Source: Alcanivorax sp. DG881
Lineage (GTDB): Bacteria > Pseudomonadota > Gammaproteobacteria > Pseudomonadales > Alcanivoracaceae
Length of the DNA: 64,000 nt
Assembly (NCBI RefSeq): GCF_000155615.1
Contig: NZ_DS989915.1
Span: 1,596,104 to 1,660,103 of the forward strand
Direction: 5' to 3'
Under the pieces are notes generated by a model. That model was not told the origin of the DNA, searched no databases, and was given only the letters and a program-made list of their open reading frames with translations. The translations under genes were made by a program, and so were the position numbers. Below, piece after piece: positions 1 to 8,758 of this stretch; within the stretch, counting starts at the first letter, position 1, and the number at the start of each line of letters is the position of its first letter.

Positions 1-5
1 CGCTC

Positions 6-1169
6 CTACGGCAGGGTTGGCAAGGCAGGCACCAGCGTCAAACGCAGGTCATCGCCGATCTGGCGCACATCCTGCCAACGCAACGCCACTTTTTCGCTCA
101 TGCTGGCCAACTGCGGCAGGCCCAGTAACGGCCGGGCTGACGAGCCCAGCAGGGCCGGTGCCATATAGACGAGAATTTCGTCGAACAGGCCCTCACGGAC
201 AAAAGCACCGGCCAGCGTGGCGCCACATTCTACCAGTACTTCATTACATTCGCGCCGGTTCAATTCGATTAGCAACTGCTGCAGGTCGATCCCGGAGCCA
301 GAGGCCGGCAAATGCATGACCTCAGCCCCGGCGGATTCCAGCGCATTCTGGCGCCCCGGATGCTGTTCTCCGGCCACCAGCAGGCAATGCCCCGGTGCAC
401 TGACCACCGGCACATCCGGGGGCGTGCGCAGGGTTCTGTCCAGAATTACCCGCAACGGCTGGCGCACCCAGTCGCGGCCCGCCTGATTGTGCTCTCCCGG
501 GCTACCGTGATAGTCCGCCAGGGTCCACTGCGCCGGCCGCACCGTATAGGAAGGCCGGTCCGCCAGCACCGTCCCCACGCCGGTGACCACCGCCGAACTG
601 CGTGCCCGCAGGCGCTGCACATCTTCCCGCGCCGCCGGGCCGGTGATCCACTGGGACTCGCCACTGGCCATGGCCGTGCGGCCATCCACACTGGCAGCAA
701 TCTTGATACGAATATAAGGCCGCTGCCGGGTCATCCGGGCAATAAACCCCGGGTTCAGGTCCCGGGCCTGGGTTTCCAGCAATCCCGACGCCACCGCGAT
801 ACCGGCATCCGCCAGCCGTTGCAGTCCCTGCCCCGCTACCTGCGGATTCGGGTCTTCCATGGCCGCGACAACCCGGGCCACCCCGGCTTCCACCAGCGCA
901 TCGGCGCAAGGACCAGTCCGACCGGTATGGGAGCAAGGCTCCAGGGTGACATAGGCCGTGGCTCCCTGAGCCCGATCGCCAGCCGCCGCCAGCGCATGGC
1001 GCTCGGCATGGAGCTCACCGGCCCGGGCATGGAAGCCCTCGCCCACCACCGCGCCACCACGCACCAGCACACAGCCCACCCGTGGATTCGGGTCCGTGGT
1101 GTACAGGCCATGGCGCGCCAGTTGCAGCGCCCGGCTCATAAACTGATGGTCGGCGGCAGAAAAGCTCAT
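6..1169 (-). CDS. ribD: Bifunctional riboflavin biosynthesis deaminase/reductase RibD
   Basis: RibD carries out two successive cytosolic steps of riboflavin synthesis: deamination of the diaminopyrimidine product of GTP cyclohydrolase II, then NADPH-dependent reduction of its ribosyl chain. The 387-residue protein has the usual two-domain length. The N-terminal deaminase shows the zinc signature HAE at residues 54-56 and the PCxxxxxxxxPC pair with Cys79 and Cys88. The reductase domain covers about residues 150-375, with a [12 protein letters not shown] segment near its start. Its ATG overlaps the nrdR stop by 4 nt (ATGA), so the two genes are translationally coupled, as is common in gammaproteobacteria. 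The gene is complete, with its stop at the very edge of the window. Confidence 0.97.
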   Translation of the reverse strand: MSFSAADHQFMSRALQLARHGLYTTDPNPRVGCVLVRGGAVVGEGFHARAGELHAERHALAAAGDRAQGATAYVTLEPCSHTGRTGPCADALVEAGVARVVAAMEDPNPQVAGQGLQRLADAGIAVASGLLETQARDLNPGFIARMTRQRPYIRIKIAASVDGRTAMASGESQWITGPAAREDVQRLRARSSAVVTGVGTVLADRPSYTVRPAQWTLADYHGSPGEHNQAGRDWVRQPLRVILDRTLRTPPDVPVVSAPGHCLLVAGEQHPGRQNALESAGAEVMHLPASGSGIDLQQLLIELNRRECNEVLVECGATLAGAFVREGLFDEILVYMAPALLGSSARPLLGLPQLASMSEKVALRWQDVRQIGDDLRLTLVPALPTLP

Positions 1170-1660
1170 GATTCCTTCGGGTCTTCTAGTTTGTCGCCGG
1201 GTTTGCCGCCGGCTTTTTTCAGGCGATCCACTTCAGCAGAAAACTCGGAAATATCCTGGAAACTGCGGTACACCGACGCAAAGCGCACATAGGCCACATC
1301 GTCCAGCTGTTGCAGCTCTTCCATCACAAATTCACCCAGCTCCCGGGCCGGCAACTCCCGTTCGCCGGTGGCACGCAGACGGTGGCAAATCCGGCTGATC
1401 GCGGCTTCCAGGTCTTCCATGCTCACCGGCCGCTTCTCCAGCGCTCGCAGCATGCCCGCGCGCAGCTTGGCCTCATCAAACGGCTGACGGGTGCCATCGG
1501 TTTTCACCAGGCGTGGCATCACCAATTCCGCCGTTTCAAAGGTGGTAAAGCGCTCGGTACAGCTCAAGCACTCACGGCGACGACGGATCTGCACCCCATC
1601 CGCAACCAGACGAGAGTCGATCACCTTGGTGTCCTGGGCGGAGCAAAACGGGCAGTACAT
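1166..1660 (-). CDS. nrdR: Transcriptional repressor NrdR
   Basis: NrdR is a nucleotide-sensing repressor of ribonucleotide reductase genes. The 164-residue protein has the family layout: an N-terminal zinc ribbon with Cys3, Cys6, Cys31 and Cys34 (CPFC and CLSC), a basic RRRR stretch, then an ATP-cone domain over about residues 46-136. It lies upstream of ribD with a 4-nt overlap. The short leader upstream carries one arm of a heptamer repeat element that ends about 11 nt before the start codon. In related genomes nrdR follows glyA directly, so the small gene between them here is an interruption. Confidence 0.97.
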   Translation of the reverse strand: MYCPFCSAQDTKVIDSRLVADGVQIRRRRECLSCTERFTTFETAELVMPRLVKTDGTRQPFDEAKLRAGMLRALEKRPVSMEDLEAAISRICHRLRATGERELPARELGEFVMEELQQLDDVAYVRFASVYRSFQDISEFSAEVDRLKKAGGKPGDKLEDPKES

Positions 1661-1671
1661 GGAAACCCCAA

Positions 1672-2107
1672 TTAATAGTTAATAATTAATAGTTAATAGC
1701 TAAAAACCATTAACTGCGTGTTTTGGTGGTTTTGATGATGGCAGCCAAAAGCCTGATCAACTCTTCCGCATCAGCCTGCAATGAAGCCCCTGCTTCAGGG
1801 TTGAAGTAACCTGAGTCACACAGCAAATTTATCCAGTAGTCTGTCTCACTGGCTTCTTTCAACGCAATATGCAGCTTATGGACAAAGTCTGCTCTGCTTT
1901 CAGCATATTCCGCCTCCCTGATCAGGGCACCAATGGCCGTTCCACTGCGTAATAGCTGTTTGCTAAGTACATATCCCTTTCTTTCACTTTGCAGAAAACG
2001 GGAACTTTTCACCACCCGCAAAGCAAAAGCGCGGGATTTCTCCCGCGCTGCACTACCTTCCGCCATCCTTGGCCTCCAGTTATTAATTATTCATTATTAA
2101 CTGTTAA
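1672..2107. mobile_element. Candidate element: 28-bp inverted heptamer arrays flanking a four-helix-bundle gene
   Basis: Left arm 1672-1699 is four exact 7-bp units of consensus TTAATAR, followed by a degenerate unit CTAAAAA. Right arm 2080-2107 is four 7-bp units (TTATTAA, TTATTCA, TTATTAA, CTGTTAA). The reverse complement of the right arm matches the left arm at 24 of 28 positions, so the arms are facing inverted repeats. The arms sit 3 to 13 nt from the enclosed gene, and the whole unit fills almost all of the space between the glyA stop (2110-2112) and the nrdR start (1660). No target-site duplication was identified. Calling it a mobile element is inference; the repeat structure is seen directly. 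Confidence 0.6.
1710..2066 (-). CDS. Four-helix-bundle protein (S23/IVS, Avd-like family)
   Basis: A 118-residue, all-helical, charged protein of the family first known from intervening sequences in 23S rRNA genes and related to the Avd accessory protein of diversity-generating retroelements. Recognisable family features are the FALRVVKSS start of helix 1, the SKQLLRSGTAIGALIREAE helix, and the motif DFVHKLHIALKEASETDYW near the centre. The biochemical role of chromosomal copies is unknown; family members are thought to bind nucleic acid. The ATG at 2066 is preceded by a good ribosome site (GGAGG, about 9 nt upstream). The gene is bounded on both sides by inverted heptamer arrays and separates glyA from nrdR. 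No reverse transcriptase or rRNA sequence is nearby. Confidence 0.85.
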   Translation of the reverse strand: MAEGSAAREKSRAFALRVVKSSRFLQSERKGYVLSKQLLRSGTAIGALIREAEYAESRADFVHKLHIALKEASETDYWINLLCDSGYFNPEAGASLQADAEELIRLLAAIIKTTKTRS

Positions 2108-2109
2108 TT

Positions 2110-3366
2110 TTATCTCTCGTACACCGGCAACCGCGCACAAATTTCCTTCACCTTGCCTTTAACGCTTTCGATCACAGACTCGTCGCCCATGTTGTCGAGG
2201 ATGTCGCAAATCCAGCCAGCCAATGCCTTGGCGTCTGCTTCGTCAAAGCCACGGCGGGTGATGGATGGGGAACCGATGCGCAGGCCGGAGGTTACGAACG
2301 GGGAACGCGGGTCGTTGGGCACGGCGTTCTTGTTCACGGTGATGTTAGCCCGGCCCAGGGCGGCGTCGGCATCTTTACCGGTGATGTCCTGCTTGATCAG
2401 GCTGAGCAGGAACAGGTGGTTTTCGGTGCCGTTGGATACCACGTCGAAACCACGCTCGATGAATACGCCGGCCATGGCCTGGGCGTTCTTCACTACCTGC
2501 TGCTGGTAGCCCTTGAAATCCCCTTGCATGGCTTCCTTGAAGCAGATTGCCTTGGCGGCAATCACGTGCTCCAGCGGGCCACCCTGGCCACCGGGGAACA
2601 CGGCAGAGTTGATCTTCTTCTGAATCTCTTCGTTGGCCTTGCCCATGATCAAGCCGCCACGGGGACCACCCAGAGTTTTGTGGGTCGTAGTGGTGGTGAT
2701 GTCGGCAATACCCACCGGGCTGGGGTAGACGCCTGCGGCAACCAGACCGGCCACGTGGGCCATGTCTACCAGCAGGATCGCGCCCACTTCGTCGGCGATG
2801 TCACGGAAACGCTGCCAGTCCACTACCTGGGAGTAGGCAGAGAAGCCCGCCACGATCATTTTCGGCTTGTGCTCACGGGCCAGGGAGGCCACCTGCTCGT
2901 AATCAATCAGGCCGGTCTCGTTGTCCAGGCCGTACTGGATAGCATTGTAGGTCTTGCCGGAGAAGTTCGGCTTGGCACCGTGGGTCAGGTGACCACCCGC
3001 GTCCAGGCTCATGCCCAGCACGGTGTCGCCCGCTTTCAGCATGGCCATGTAAACCGCGCCATTGGCCTGGGAACCGGAATGCGGCTGCACGTTGGCCCAG
3101 TCTGCGCCAAACAGTTCACAGGCGCGATCAATGGCCAGCTGCTCGACCACATCCACATTCTCGCAACCGCCATAGTAACGCTTGCCCGGGTAGCCTTCGG
3201 CGTACTTGTTGGTCAGTACGGAGCCCTGGGCTTCCATGACCCTTGGCGAGGCATAGTTTTCAGAGGCAATCAGCTCGATGTGCTCTTCCTGGCGGACTTC
3301 CTCAGCCTTGATAGCGGCCTGGATTTCAGGATCAAACTCGGCGATGGACATGGATTTCGGGAACAT
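2110..3366 (-). CDS. glyA: Serine hydroxymethyltransferase
   Basis: GlyA is a PLP enzyme interconverting serine plus tetrahydrofolate with glycine plus methylene-tetrahydrofolate in the cytosol, the main source of one-carbon units. The 418-residue length is standard. Visible motifs are [11 protein letters not shown] near the N terminus, [22 protein letters not shown], and the PLP-lysine motif [14 protein letters not shown] at about residues 225-238. It is the first gene of the minus-strand group glyA, four-helix-bundle gene, nrdR, ribD. A later start at Met6 is possible. The 287-bp divergent region to ettA probably holds promoters for both genes, but no clear promoter or riboswitch could be assigned. 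Confidence 0.98.
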   Translation of the reverse strand: MFPKSMSIAEFDPEIQAAIKAEEVRQEEHIELIASENYASPRVMEAQGSVLTNKYAEGYPGKRYYGGCENVDVVEQLAIDRACELFGADWANVQPHSGSQANGAVYMAMLKAGDTVLGMSLDAGGHLTHGAKPNFSGKTYNAIQYGLDNETGLIDYEQVASLAREHKPKMIVAGFSAYSQVVDWQRFRDIADEVGAILLVDMAHVAGLVAAGVYPSPVGIADITTTTTHKTLGGPRGGLIMGKANEEIQKKINSAVFPGGQGGPLEHVIAAKAICFKEAMQGDFKGYQQQVVKNAQAMAGVFIERGFDVVSNGTENHLFLLSLIKQDITGKDADAALGRANITVNKNAVPNDPRSPFVTSGLRIGSPSITRRGFDEADAKALAGWICDILDNMGDESVIESVKGKVKEICARLPVYER

Positions 3367-3653
3367 GGGCTACCCTACGGAGTCATTGGTGGATTCAGGG
3401 GCGCGTATTCTAACCAAATCCGGGGCCAATGGCACTTGAAGTCCGCTCATGGAAACCGGCCAGTCGTCTCATGGCGTCAGGCACCGGTTTTCTGGCGCCA
3501 ATCCGGCCTTACGTCGCCCTATCAGGGGGCCCGCACTTTCACTCACGGCCGCTTTCCGTTAGCTTAGGCGCCAATCAAAGTACCCTCTGCCGGGGCCTGC
3601 AGCCAACCTGCACCGCGCGCCCCGCACATTAATACAGACTGCGGTCGGAGTTT

Positions 3654-5321
3654 ATGAGCCAGTACATCTTCACCATGGACAAGGTGGGCAAGGTTGTCCC
3701 GCCCAAGAAACACATTCTGAAGAACATCTCCCTGTCGTTCTTTCCTGGCGCCAAGATCGGCGTACTGGGCTTGAACGGCTCCGGTAAATCCACACTGCTG
3801 CGCATCATGGCCGGCGTGGACAAGGACTATCTGGGTGAAGCACGGCCGCAGCCGGGCACCAACATCGGTTACCTGCCCCAGGAGCCGGAGCTGGACCCGG
3901 AAAAGAATGTCCGCGAGATCGTCGAAGAAGCCGTGGCGGATATCCGTAACGCCCAGCAACGCCTGGAAGAAGTCTACGAAGCCTATGCAGCGGAAGACGC
4001 GGATTTCGACAAGCTGGCCGCCGAACAGGCCAAGCTGGAAGACATCATCGAAGCCAGCGATGCGCACAACCTTGAGCGCAAACTGGAAATCGCCGCCGAC
4101 GCCCTGCGCCTGCCGCCCTGGGAAGCCAGCGTAAAAACCCTGTCCGGTGGTGAGCGCCGCCGGGTCGCCCTGTGCCGGCTGGTGATGAGCGCCCCGGACA
4201 TGCTGCTGCTGGATGAACCTACCAACCACCTGGACGCAGAGTCCGTGGCCTGGCTGGAGCGCTTCCTGCACGAATTCCCCGGCACCGTGGTGGCGGTAAC
4301 CCACGATCGCTACTTCCTGGATAATTCCTGTGAGTGGATCCTGGAACTGGATCGCGGCGAAGGCATTCCCTGGCAGGGCAACTATTCCTCCTGGCTGGAG
4401 CAGAAAGAACAGCGTCTGGAACAGGAAGCGAAGAGCGAGTCAGCCCACCGCAAAACGGTGGAGAAGGAACTGGAATGGGTACGCCAGAACCCGAAAGGCC
4501 GCCGCGCCAAGAACAAGGCCCGTGTGTCTGCGTTCGAAGAGCTGGCTAGCCAGGAATTCCAGAAGCGCAATGAGACCCAGGAATTGTACATCCCGCCGGG
4601 TGAGCGCCTGGGCGAGCAGGTGTTCGAAATCAAGAATGTGGCCAAGCAATTCGACCACAAGCTGCTCTACGAAGATCTGGATTTCCAGATTCCCCGTGGT
4701 GCTATCGTCGGCATCATCGGCCCCAACGGTGCCGGTAAAACCACCCTGTTCCGCATGCTGGCCGGCCAGGAAACCCCGGACAGCGGCGAGATCGTCACCG
4801 GCGACACCGTACAGATGGCCTACGTGGACCAGAGCCGTGAAGACCTGGACAGCAACAAGACGGTCTGGGAAGAAGTGTCTGACGGCAACGACATTCTGCG
4901 CATCGGCAACTATGAAGTCCCCAGCCGCGCCTATCTGGGCCGGTTCAACTTCAAGGGTGGCGATCAGCAGAAACGTGTCGGCGACCTGTCCGGCGGTGAA
5001 CGTAACCGTTTGCACCTGGCCAAGCTGCTCAAGCAGGGCGCCAACGTACTGCTGCTCGATGAGCCCACCAACGATCTGGACGTGGAAACCCTGCGGGCAC
5101 TGGAAGAGGCCCTGCTGGCGTTCCCCGGCTGCGCCATCGTGATTTCGCACGATCGCTGGTTCCTGGACCGCGTCGCCACCCACATTCTCTCTTTCGAGGG
5201 CGATGCCCGGGTAGAATGGTTCGAAGGCTCTTACACCGAGTACGAAGAATACAAACGCAAGCAGCTGGGCGATGCAGCCCTGCAGCCCAAGCGCATGAAG
5301 TACAAGCGAATCGAAGTCTGA
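3654..5321 (+). CDS. ettA: Energy-dependent translational throttle protein EttA (ABC-F)
   Basis: EttA is a cytosolic ABC-F ATPase that binds the ribosomal E site and gates the first elongation step according to ATP/ADP level. The 555-residue length equals that of the E. coli protein. It has two ATP cassettes: Walker A GLNGSGKST near residue 41 and GPNGAGKTT near residue 360, signatures LSGGERRRVAL and LSGGERNRLHL, and Walker B LLLDEPTNHLD and LLLDEPTNDLD. Between them is the charged linker containing ENPKGRRAKNKAR-like sequence. The C-terminal KRMKYKRIEV tail is also typical. ATG 3654 follows GGAG closely. Confidence 0.97.
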   Translation: MSQYIFTMDKVGKVVPPKKHILKNISLSFFPGAKIGVLGLNGSGKSTLLRIMAGVDKDYLGEARPQPGTNIGYLPQEPELDPEKNVREIVEEAVADIRNAQQRLEEVYEAYAAEDADFDKLAAEQAKLEDIIEASDAHNLERKLEIAADALRLPPWEASVKTLSGGERRRVALCRLVMSAPDMLLLDEPTNHLDAESVAWLERFLHEFPGTVVAVTHDRYFLDNSCEWILELDRGEGIPWQGNYSSWLEQKEQRLEQEAKSESAHRKTVEKELEWVRQNPKGRRAKNKARVSAFEELASQEFQKRNETQELYIPPGERLGEQVFEIKNVAKQFDHKLLYEDLDFQIPRGAIVGIIGPNGAGKTTLFRMLAGQETPDSGEIVTGDTVQMAYVDQSREDLDSNKTVWEEVSDGNDILRIGNYEVPSRAYLGRFNFKGGDQQKRVGDLSGGERNRLHLAKLLKQGANVLLLDEPTNDLDVETLRALEEALLAFPGCAIVISHDRWFLDRVATHILSFEGDARVEWFEGSYTEYEEYKRKQLGDAALQPKRMKYKRIEV

Positions 5322-5386
5322 TTCGCACAGGATAATGCCGGCACAGGAAAGGCGTGCCGGCACGGGGACGCAACAGGGACGACAGC

Positions 5387-5746
5387 ATGAACGAAAGACG
5401 GCGGGCCAATCGGGTGGACTTCGACGGGGAAGCCACCCTGGTTTTCCAGCAGGATAACCACCCCGTGTCACTGGACGACATTTCCGTCATGGGCGCACGA
5501 CTCAACAGCAGCACCCCGCTCACGCTGCCCGCTGCGTCCCCGGTCATCCTGACCATTACACTGGAAGATTCCGATATCACGCTGACCCTCCCGGCAAAAG
5601 TGCAACGCCAGCAGGGCCGGGATATCGGCATCATGTTCGATCGCCCTTCCGTGGATGATATGCAGCATTTACGCCGCATTGTCATGCTGCATCAGGGCGA
5701 CGACGGCGAAGATGACCCCGCTACCCTGCTGACCCCGGAGAGCTGA
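5387..5746 (+). CDS. PilZ domain protein (c-di-GMP effector candidate)
   Basis: A 119-residue single-domain protein. It carries both parts of the PilZ cyclic-di-GMP binding signature: an arginine-rich RRRANR at residues 4-9 and DISVMG at residues 31-36 (the D/NxSxxG motif), followed by beta-strand-rich sequence with LPAKVQRQQG and IGIMFD. ATG 5387 was chosen because AGGGAC lies at ribosome-site distance; an upstream GTG at 5354 would add 11 residues outside the fold. It ends 4 nt before the sigma factor start, so it probably forms an operon with the sigma/anti-sigma pair. Binding of c-di-GMP is predicted from the motif; the output is unknown. Confidence 0.88.
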   Translation: MNERRRANRVDFDGEATLVFQQDNHPVSLDDISVMGARLNSSTPLTLPAASPVILTITLEDSDITLTLPAKVQRQQGRDIGIMFDRPSVDDMQHLRRIVMLHQGDDGEDDPATLLTPES

Positions 5747-5750
5747 CACC

Positions 5751-6359
5751 TTGGACCCGACCCTGGAAAGCCCGGAATTCATTGAACGCCTGCGCCAGGG
5801 AGACCAGGCAGCCTTTGGCCAACTCGTCAAAGCCCACCACAACATGTTGCTGGCCACGGCCCGCACCATGCTGTCATCCGCCGATGCGGAAGAAGCGGTG
5901 CAGGATGGCTGGATCGCCGCGCACCGCGCCATCAGTAAATTCGAAGGCCGCAGCCTGCTACGCACCTGGCTCACCCGCATCGTGATCAACCAGGCACGCA
6001 TGATGCTGCGCAAGGGCGGTCGCGAGATACAGTTTGATCCCACCGATGAGCAGGATGCCCTGGCCCACCGTTTTCGTGACGGCGGGCACTGGGACCACCC
6101 GCCACAGCACTGGGACCTGAGCGGCCCGGATGCCCTGCTCACCCGCGACGAACTGCGCCACTGCATGGAAAAGACCCTGGGAAAAATGCCGGACAATCAG
6201 CGCCTGGTGCTGGAATTGCGGGACCTGCAAGGCATGGATTTCGATGATATCTGTAACATGCTGGACGTGAGTGCATCCAACGTCCGTGTGCTGTTACACC
6301 GGGCCCGCGCAAGGTTGTTTGAATTGGTGGACCATTTTCAGGAGACAGGCGAATGTTGA
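5751..6359 (+). CDS. ECF (RpoE-like) RNA polymerase sigma factor
   Basis: A 202-residue group 4 sigma factor. Region 2 is seen in AFGQLVKAHHNMLLATARTM, then DAEEAVQDGWIAAHRAISKF and RTWLTRIVINQARMML. After a linker of about 50 residues, region 4 shows MPDNQRLVLELRDLQGMDF and the helix-turn-helix LDVSASNVRVLLHRARARL. It begins with TTG at 5751, 4 nt after the PilZ gene, with GGAGAG as ribosome site. It overlaps the next gene by 7 nt. It probably directs a small regulon held in check by the downstream zinc-finger protein. Target genes cannot be read from the window. Confidence 0.93.
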   Translation: MDPTLESPEFIERLRQGDQAAFGQLVKAHHNMLLATARTMLSSADAEEAVQDGWIAAHRAISKFEGRSLLRTWLTRIVINQARMMLRKGGREIQFDPTDEQDALAHRFRDGGHWDHPPQHWDLSGPDALLTRDELRHCMEKTLGKMPDNQRLVLELRDLQGMDFDDICNMLDVSASNVRVLLHRARARLFELVDHFQETGEC

Positions 6360-6586
6360 AGTGCAAGCACGTCGTCGCAAAGGCCGATGCCCTCGTGGAC
6401 GGCGCCCCGATGACCAGACGGGAGCGCTTTGCCCTGCGCCTGCACCTGCTCATGTGCCACCACTGTCGCCGCTATATACGCCAGTTACGCGCACTGCTGA
6501 GCACTCTGCCCCGCGAGACGGATGCCCTCGATGATGCCCGTACCCAGGAAGTCCTGGACAGACTCAACATCCCCCAGGACCGCTGA
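6353..6586 (+). CDS. Small zinc-finger (zf-HC2-like) anti-sigma factor candidate
   Basis: A 77-residue protein translationally coupled to the ECF sigma gene by a 7-nt overlap. It has the H-x3-C-x2-C zinc arrangement of the anti-sigma zinc-finger family (His31, Cys35, Cys38, sequence HLLMCHHC) inside a helical, basic segment. There is no membrane segment or extra sensor domain, so if it is an anti-sigma factor it is a soluble minimal one. Position and zinc motif support the call; release conditions, for example redox or metal loss, are inference. Confidence 0.8.
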   Translation: MLKCKHVVAKADALVDGAPMTRRERFALRLHLLMCHHCRRYIRQLRALLSTLPRETDALDDARTQEVLDRLNIPQDR

Positions 6587-6649
6587 GGCCCGGTAACCGC
6601 GCCTGAAATCGCCATTACGGCTTCTTACCTCCCAACGCCAAGGCAGACC

Positions 6650-7057
6650 ATGGAACGCAAACTCGCTCTCTCATTGCTCTTGCTACGACTCGGTGTCTTC
6701 ATCGTGATGCTGATGTGGACTCTGGACAAGTTCATCAACCCCGGCCACACCAGCAAGGTTTTCGCCAAATTTTACGGGCTGGAAGGGCTCGGAGGCACCG
6801 TCCTCACCGTACTGGCCTGTCTGCAGCTTATCGTCGTATTAGCCTTTGCTGCCGGCGCCCTGCGCCGCTACAGCTACGGCATCATCCTGCTCATGCATGC
6901 CGGCTCCACCTTCTCGTCCTGGCAGCAATACCTGGACCCGTTCAATCACCTGCTGTTCTTCGCCGCCTGGCCCATGCTGGCCGCCTGCGTTGCCCTCTAT
7001 GTGCTGCGCGATCAGGACACCCTGCTCAGCATTGATGGCCGCAAAAGCAAAGCATAA
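6650..7057 (+). CDS. DoxX-like integral membrane protein
   Basis: A 135-residue inner-membrane protein with four predicted hydrophobic helices, at about residues 7-25, 46-70, 74-90 and 102-120. The N-terminal segment (LLLRLGVFIVMLMWTLDKFINP) has the look of DoxX/DUF417-type small membrane proteins, a family linked loosely to redox functions. It follows the anti-sigma gene by 63 nt on the same strand and might be a target or companion of that sigma factor. It ends before a strong hairpin shared with the convergent pst operon. Specific function unknown. Confidence 0.6.
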   Translation: MERKLALSLLLLRLGVFIVMLMWTLDKFINPGHTSKVFAKFYGLEGLGGTVLTVLACLQLIVVLAFAAGALRRYSYGIILLMHAGSTFSSWQQYLDPFNHLLFFAAWPMLAACVALYVLRDQDTLLSIDGRKSKA

Positions 7058-7066
7058 AGGCACGCC

Positions 7067-7095
7067 CCTCTGCGCAGGATAATACTGCGCAGAGG
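7067..7095. terminator. Bidirectional hairpin between convergent genes
   Basis: A perfect 11-bp inverted repeat, CCTCTGCGCAG and CTGCGCAGAGG, separated by 7 nt. It lies 10 nt after the DoxX-like gene stop and about 43 nt beyond the pstB stop on the other strand. There is no strong U run on either side, so efficiency is uncertain, but the position between convergent genes fits a shared terminator. Confidence 0.6.
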
Positions 7096-7137
7096 CAAGA
7101 TGCGACGAAAGCCTTTACCGCAAGCGAGGTTCAAAGG

Positions 7138-7920
7138 CTAGCCTGCCTCCCCCGCACAATAAGCCGCGGTGATCGGATGCGCGGGATTCTCGAAGACCTG
7201 TTCGCAGCCGTTGGACTCCACCACACAACCACACTGCCCCTCCAGCCAACAGACCGTCACGCTATCCGCCAGGCGCCGTGCCTGAGCCAGGTTATGGGTC
7301 ACCATCAGAATCGTATAACGCCCTTTCAGCGAGCGGATCAGCGCCTCGACCACCCTGGAAGAGACCGGGTCCAGTGCGGAACAAGGCTCATCCAGCAGCA
7401 ACACCCGTGGCTCCAACACCAGGGCCCGAGCAATGCATAACCGCTGTTGCTGCCCACCGGACAACCCCAGCGCCGGCCGGGAAAGGCGCTCCTTCACCTC
7501 CTCCCACAGCCCCACATCGCGCAGCGCCTGTTCGGCACGGGCACGCCGCTGCCCCCGGGGAACGCGGTGCTCGGCCAGCGGGAACAGCAAGTTGTCGATG
7601 ATGGATAACGGAAAGGGATTGGGCTGCTGAAATACCATACCCACCTGCCGACGCAACACCGTCAGGTCGTGGCGTTGCCGGACATCCTCCCCATCAAGCC
7701 ATATTCGGCCACCCACCCGACAGCCGCTGACCCCATCGCTCATGCGATTAATGGCCCCCAGAAGGCTGCTTTTGCCGCAGCCACTGGGGCCCACCAGCGC
7801 CATCAACTCACCCGGCTCCACCTGCAAGGACGCATCACTGATCGCCACTTGCTCCCCATAAGTGACAGACACGGATTCCAGCATCAGTGACGGCGCCCGA
7901 TGCGTTCGTTGCTCACTCAT
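7138..7920 (-). CDS. pstB: Phosphate-type ABC transporter ATP-binding protein PstB
   Basis: The cytosolic ATPase of a PstSCAB importer, 260 residues. It shows Walker A GPSGCGKSS, Q-loop VGMVFQQPNPFP typical of PstB, signature LSGGQQQRL and Walker B VLLLDEPCSALD. It is the last gene of the operon; no phoU follows. Its start lies in a 14-bp tandem duplication (7908-7935) that also contains the pstA stop. The first copy still offers an ATG overlapping the pstA stop, but that frame ends after four codons, so the ATG at 7920 must be the real start. Confidence 0.93.
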   Translation of the reverse strand: MSEQRTHRAPSLMLESVSVTYGEQVAISDASLQVEPGELMALVGPSGCGKSSLLGAINRMSDGVSGCRVGGRIWLDGEDVRQRHDLTVLRRQVGMVFQQPNPFPLSIIDNLLFPLAEHRVPRGQRRARAEQALRDVGLWEEVKERLSRPALGLSGGQQQRLCIARALVLEPRVLLLDEPCSALDPVSSRVVEALIRSLKGRYTILMVTHNLAQARRLADSVTVCWLEGQCGCVVESNGCEQVFENPAHPITAAYCAGEAG

Positions 7921-7935
7921 AGTTGCTCACTCATA
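7908..7935. repeat. 14-bp perfect tandem duplication at the pstA/pstB junction
   Basis: GTTGCTCACTCATA occurs twice head to tail at 7908-7921 and 7922-7935. Read on the minus strand each copy contains TATGAGTGAG, so the pstB start codon and its context are duplicated. The upstream copy overlaps the pstA stop in an ATGA arrangement and the downstream copy starts the real pstB. Confidence 0.95.
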
Positions 7936-8758
7936 CCAGCGCCTCTGTCATGGGCTGGCGCAGCACACGCCGCACCAGCAAATTCAGCACCACCAACAAG
8001 GCCACCAGCACCACCGCCGTGGCTGCTGCCCGCGGCATGCCACCGGGCACATTCATGGCCAGATCGTAAATATGCACACTCAGGGTGCGCCCGGAATCGA
8101 ACAGGGAGTCAGGACGGCGCAGCACGTAGCCGGCGGTAAACAACAGCACCGCCGTTTCCGCCAGCGCCCGCCCGGCACTGAGAATAATGCCCACCGCAAT
8201 ACCCGGCGCCGCGCAGGGCAGCAGAATCCGGCGCACCCAGCCCCAACGGCTCAGCGCCAATGCATCCCGGGCCTGGCGATACCCCATTGGCACCGCACGC
8301 ATGGCCTGCTCGGCACTGCGAATCATCAGCGGCAAGACCATCAGCGACAGGGCCAGGGCGCCACTGAGAATGGAAAAACCCAACCCCAGCGTAATGGCAA
8401 AAAACTGGTAACCGAACAGTCCGTAGACAATCGATGGCACCGCCGCCAACATGTCCAGCACCCCACCCAGCCATTGGGCGCGGCGGCTATCCGCCGGCAA
8501 CGATTCGCTCAAATACAACGCGCAGCCAAGGCCCACCGGCACGGCCACCAGCAGACACAACGCCAGAATCCACCCGGTGCTGATCAACAACGCAGCAATA
8601 CCGCCACTGCGACCGGCCCGCCCCGGGTCCTCTAACAGAAACCCCACACTCAGGACATCGGCACTTTGCTGCCAGAGCGCCGTCACCATCAACGCCACCG
8701 GCACCATCACCAGTGCAAGTATCACCCAACCGGCCAGCCAGGCCACACGGTCAGCCAT
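7931..8758 (-). CDS. pstA: Phosphate-type ABC transporter permease PstA
   Basis: Inner-membrane permease subunit, 275 residues with about six hydrophobic segments and the inner-membrane permease loop around residues 185-205 (ALALSRWGWVRRILLPCAAPGI). It overlaps the upstream pstC stop by 8 nt and pairs with PstC to form the channel. Its stop is separated from pstB by a 14-bp duplication. The length is near the short end of the PstA range. Confidence 0.92.
   Translation of the reverse strand: MADRVAWLAGWVILALVMVPVALMVTALWQQSADVLSVGFLLEDPGRAGRSGGIAALLISTGWILALCLLVAVPVGLGCALYLSESLPADSRRAQWLGGVLDMLAAVPSIVYGLFGYQFFAITLGLGFSILSGALALSLMVLPLMIRSAEQAMRAVPMGYRQARDALALSRWGWVRRILLPCAAPGIAVGIILSAGRALAETAVLLFTAGYVLRRPDSLFDSGRTLSVHIYDLAMNVPGGMPRAAATAVVLVALLVVLNLLVRRVLRQPMTEALV

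Noticed and set aside
1-15. A REP fragment at the window edge (cgctcctacg)
   Set aside because: It resembles the end of the REP-like unit, but only ten bases are available and they overlap the ribD stop.
1710-2066. A diversity-generating retroelement, suggested by the Avd-like protein
   Set aside because: No reverse transcriptase, template repeat or variable-repeat target gene is present near it.
3367-3653. A glycine or tetrahydrofolate riboswitch upstream of glyA
   Set aside because: The region has some GC-rich short repeats, but I could not place the conserved cores of either riboswitch class.
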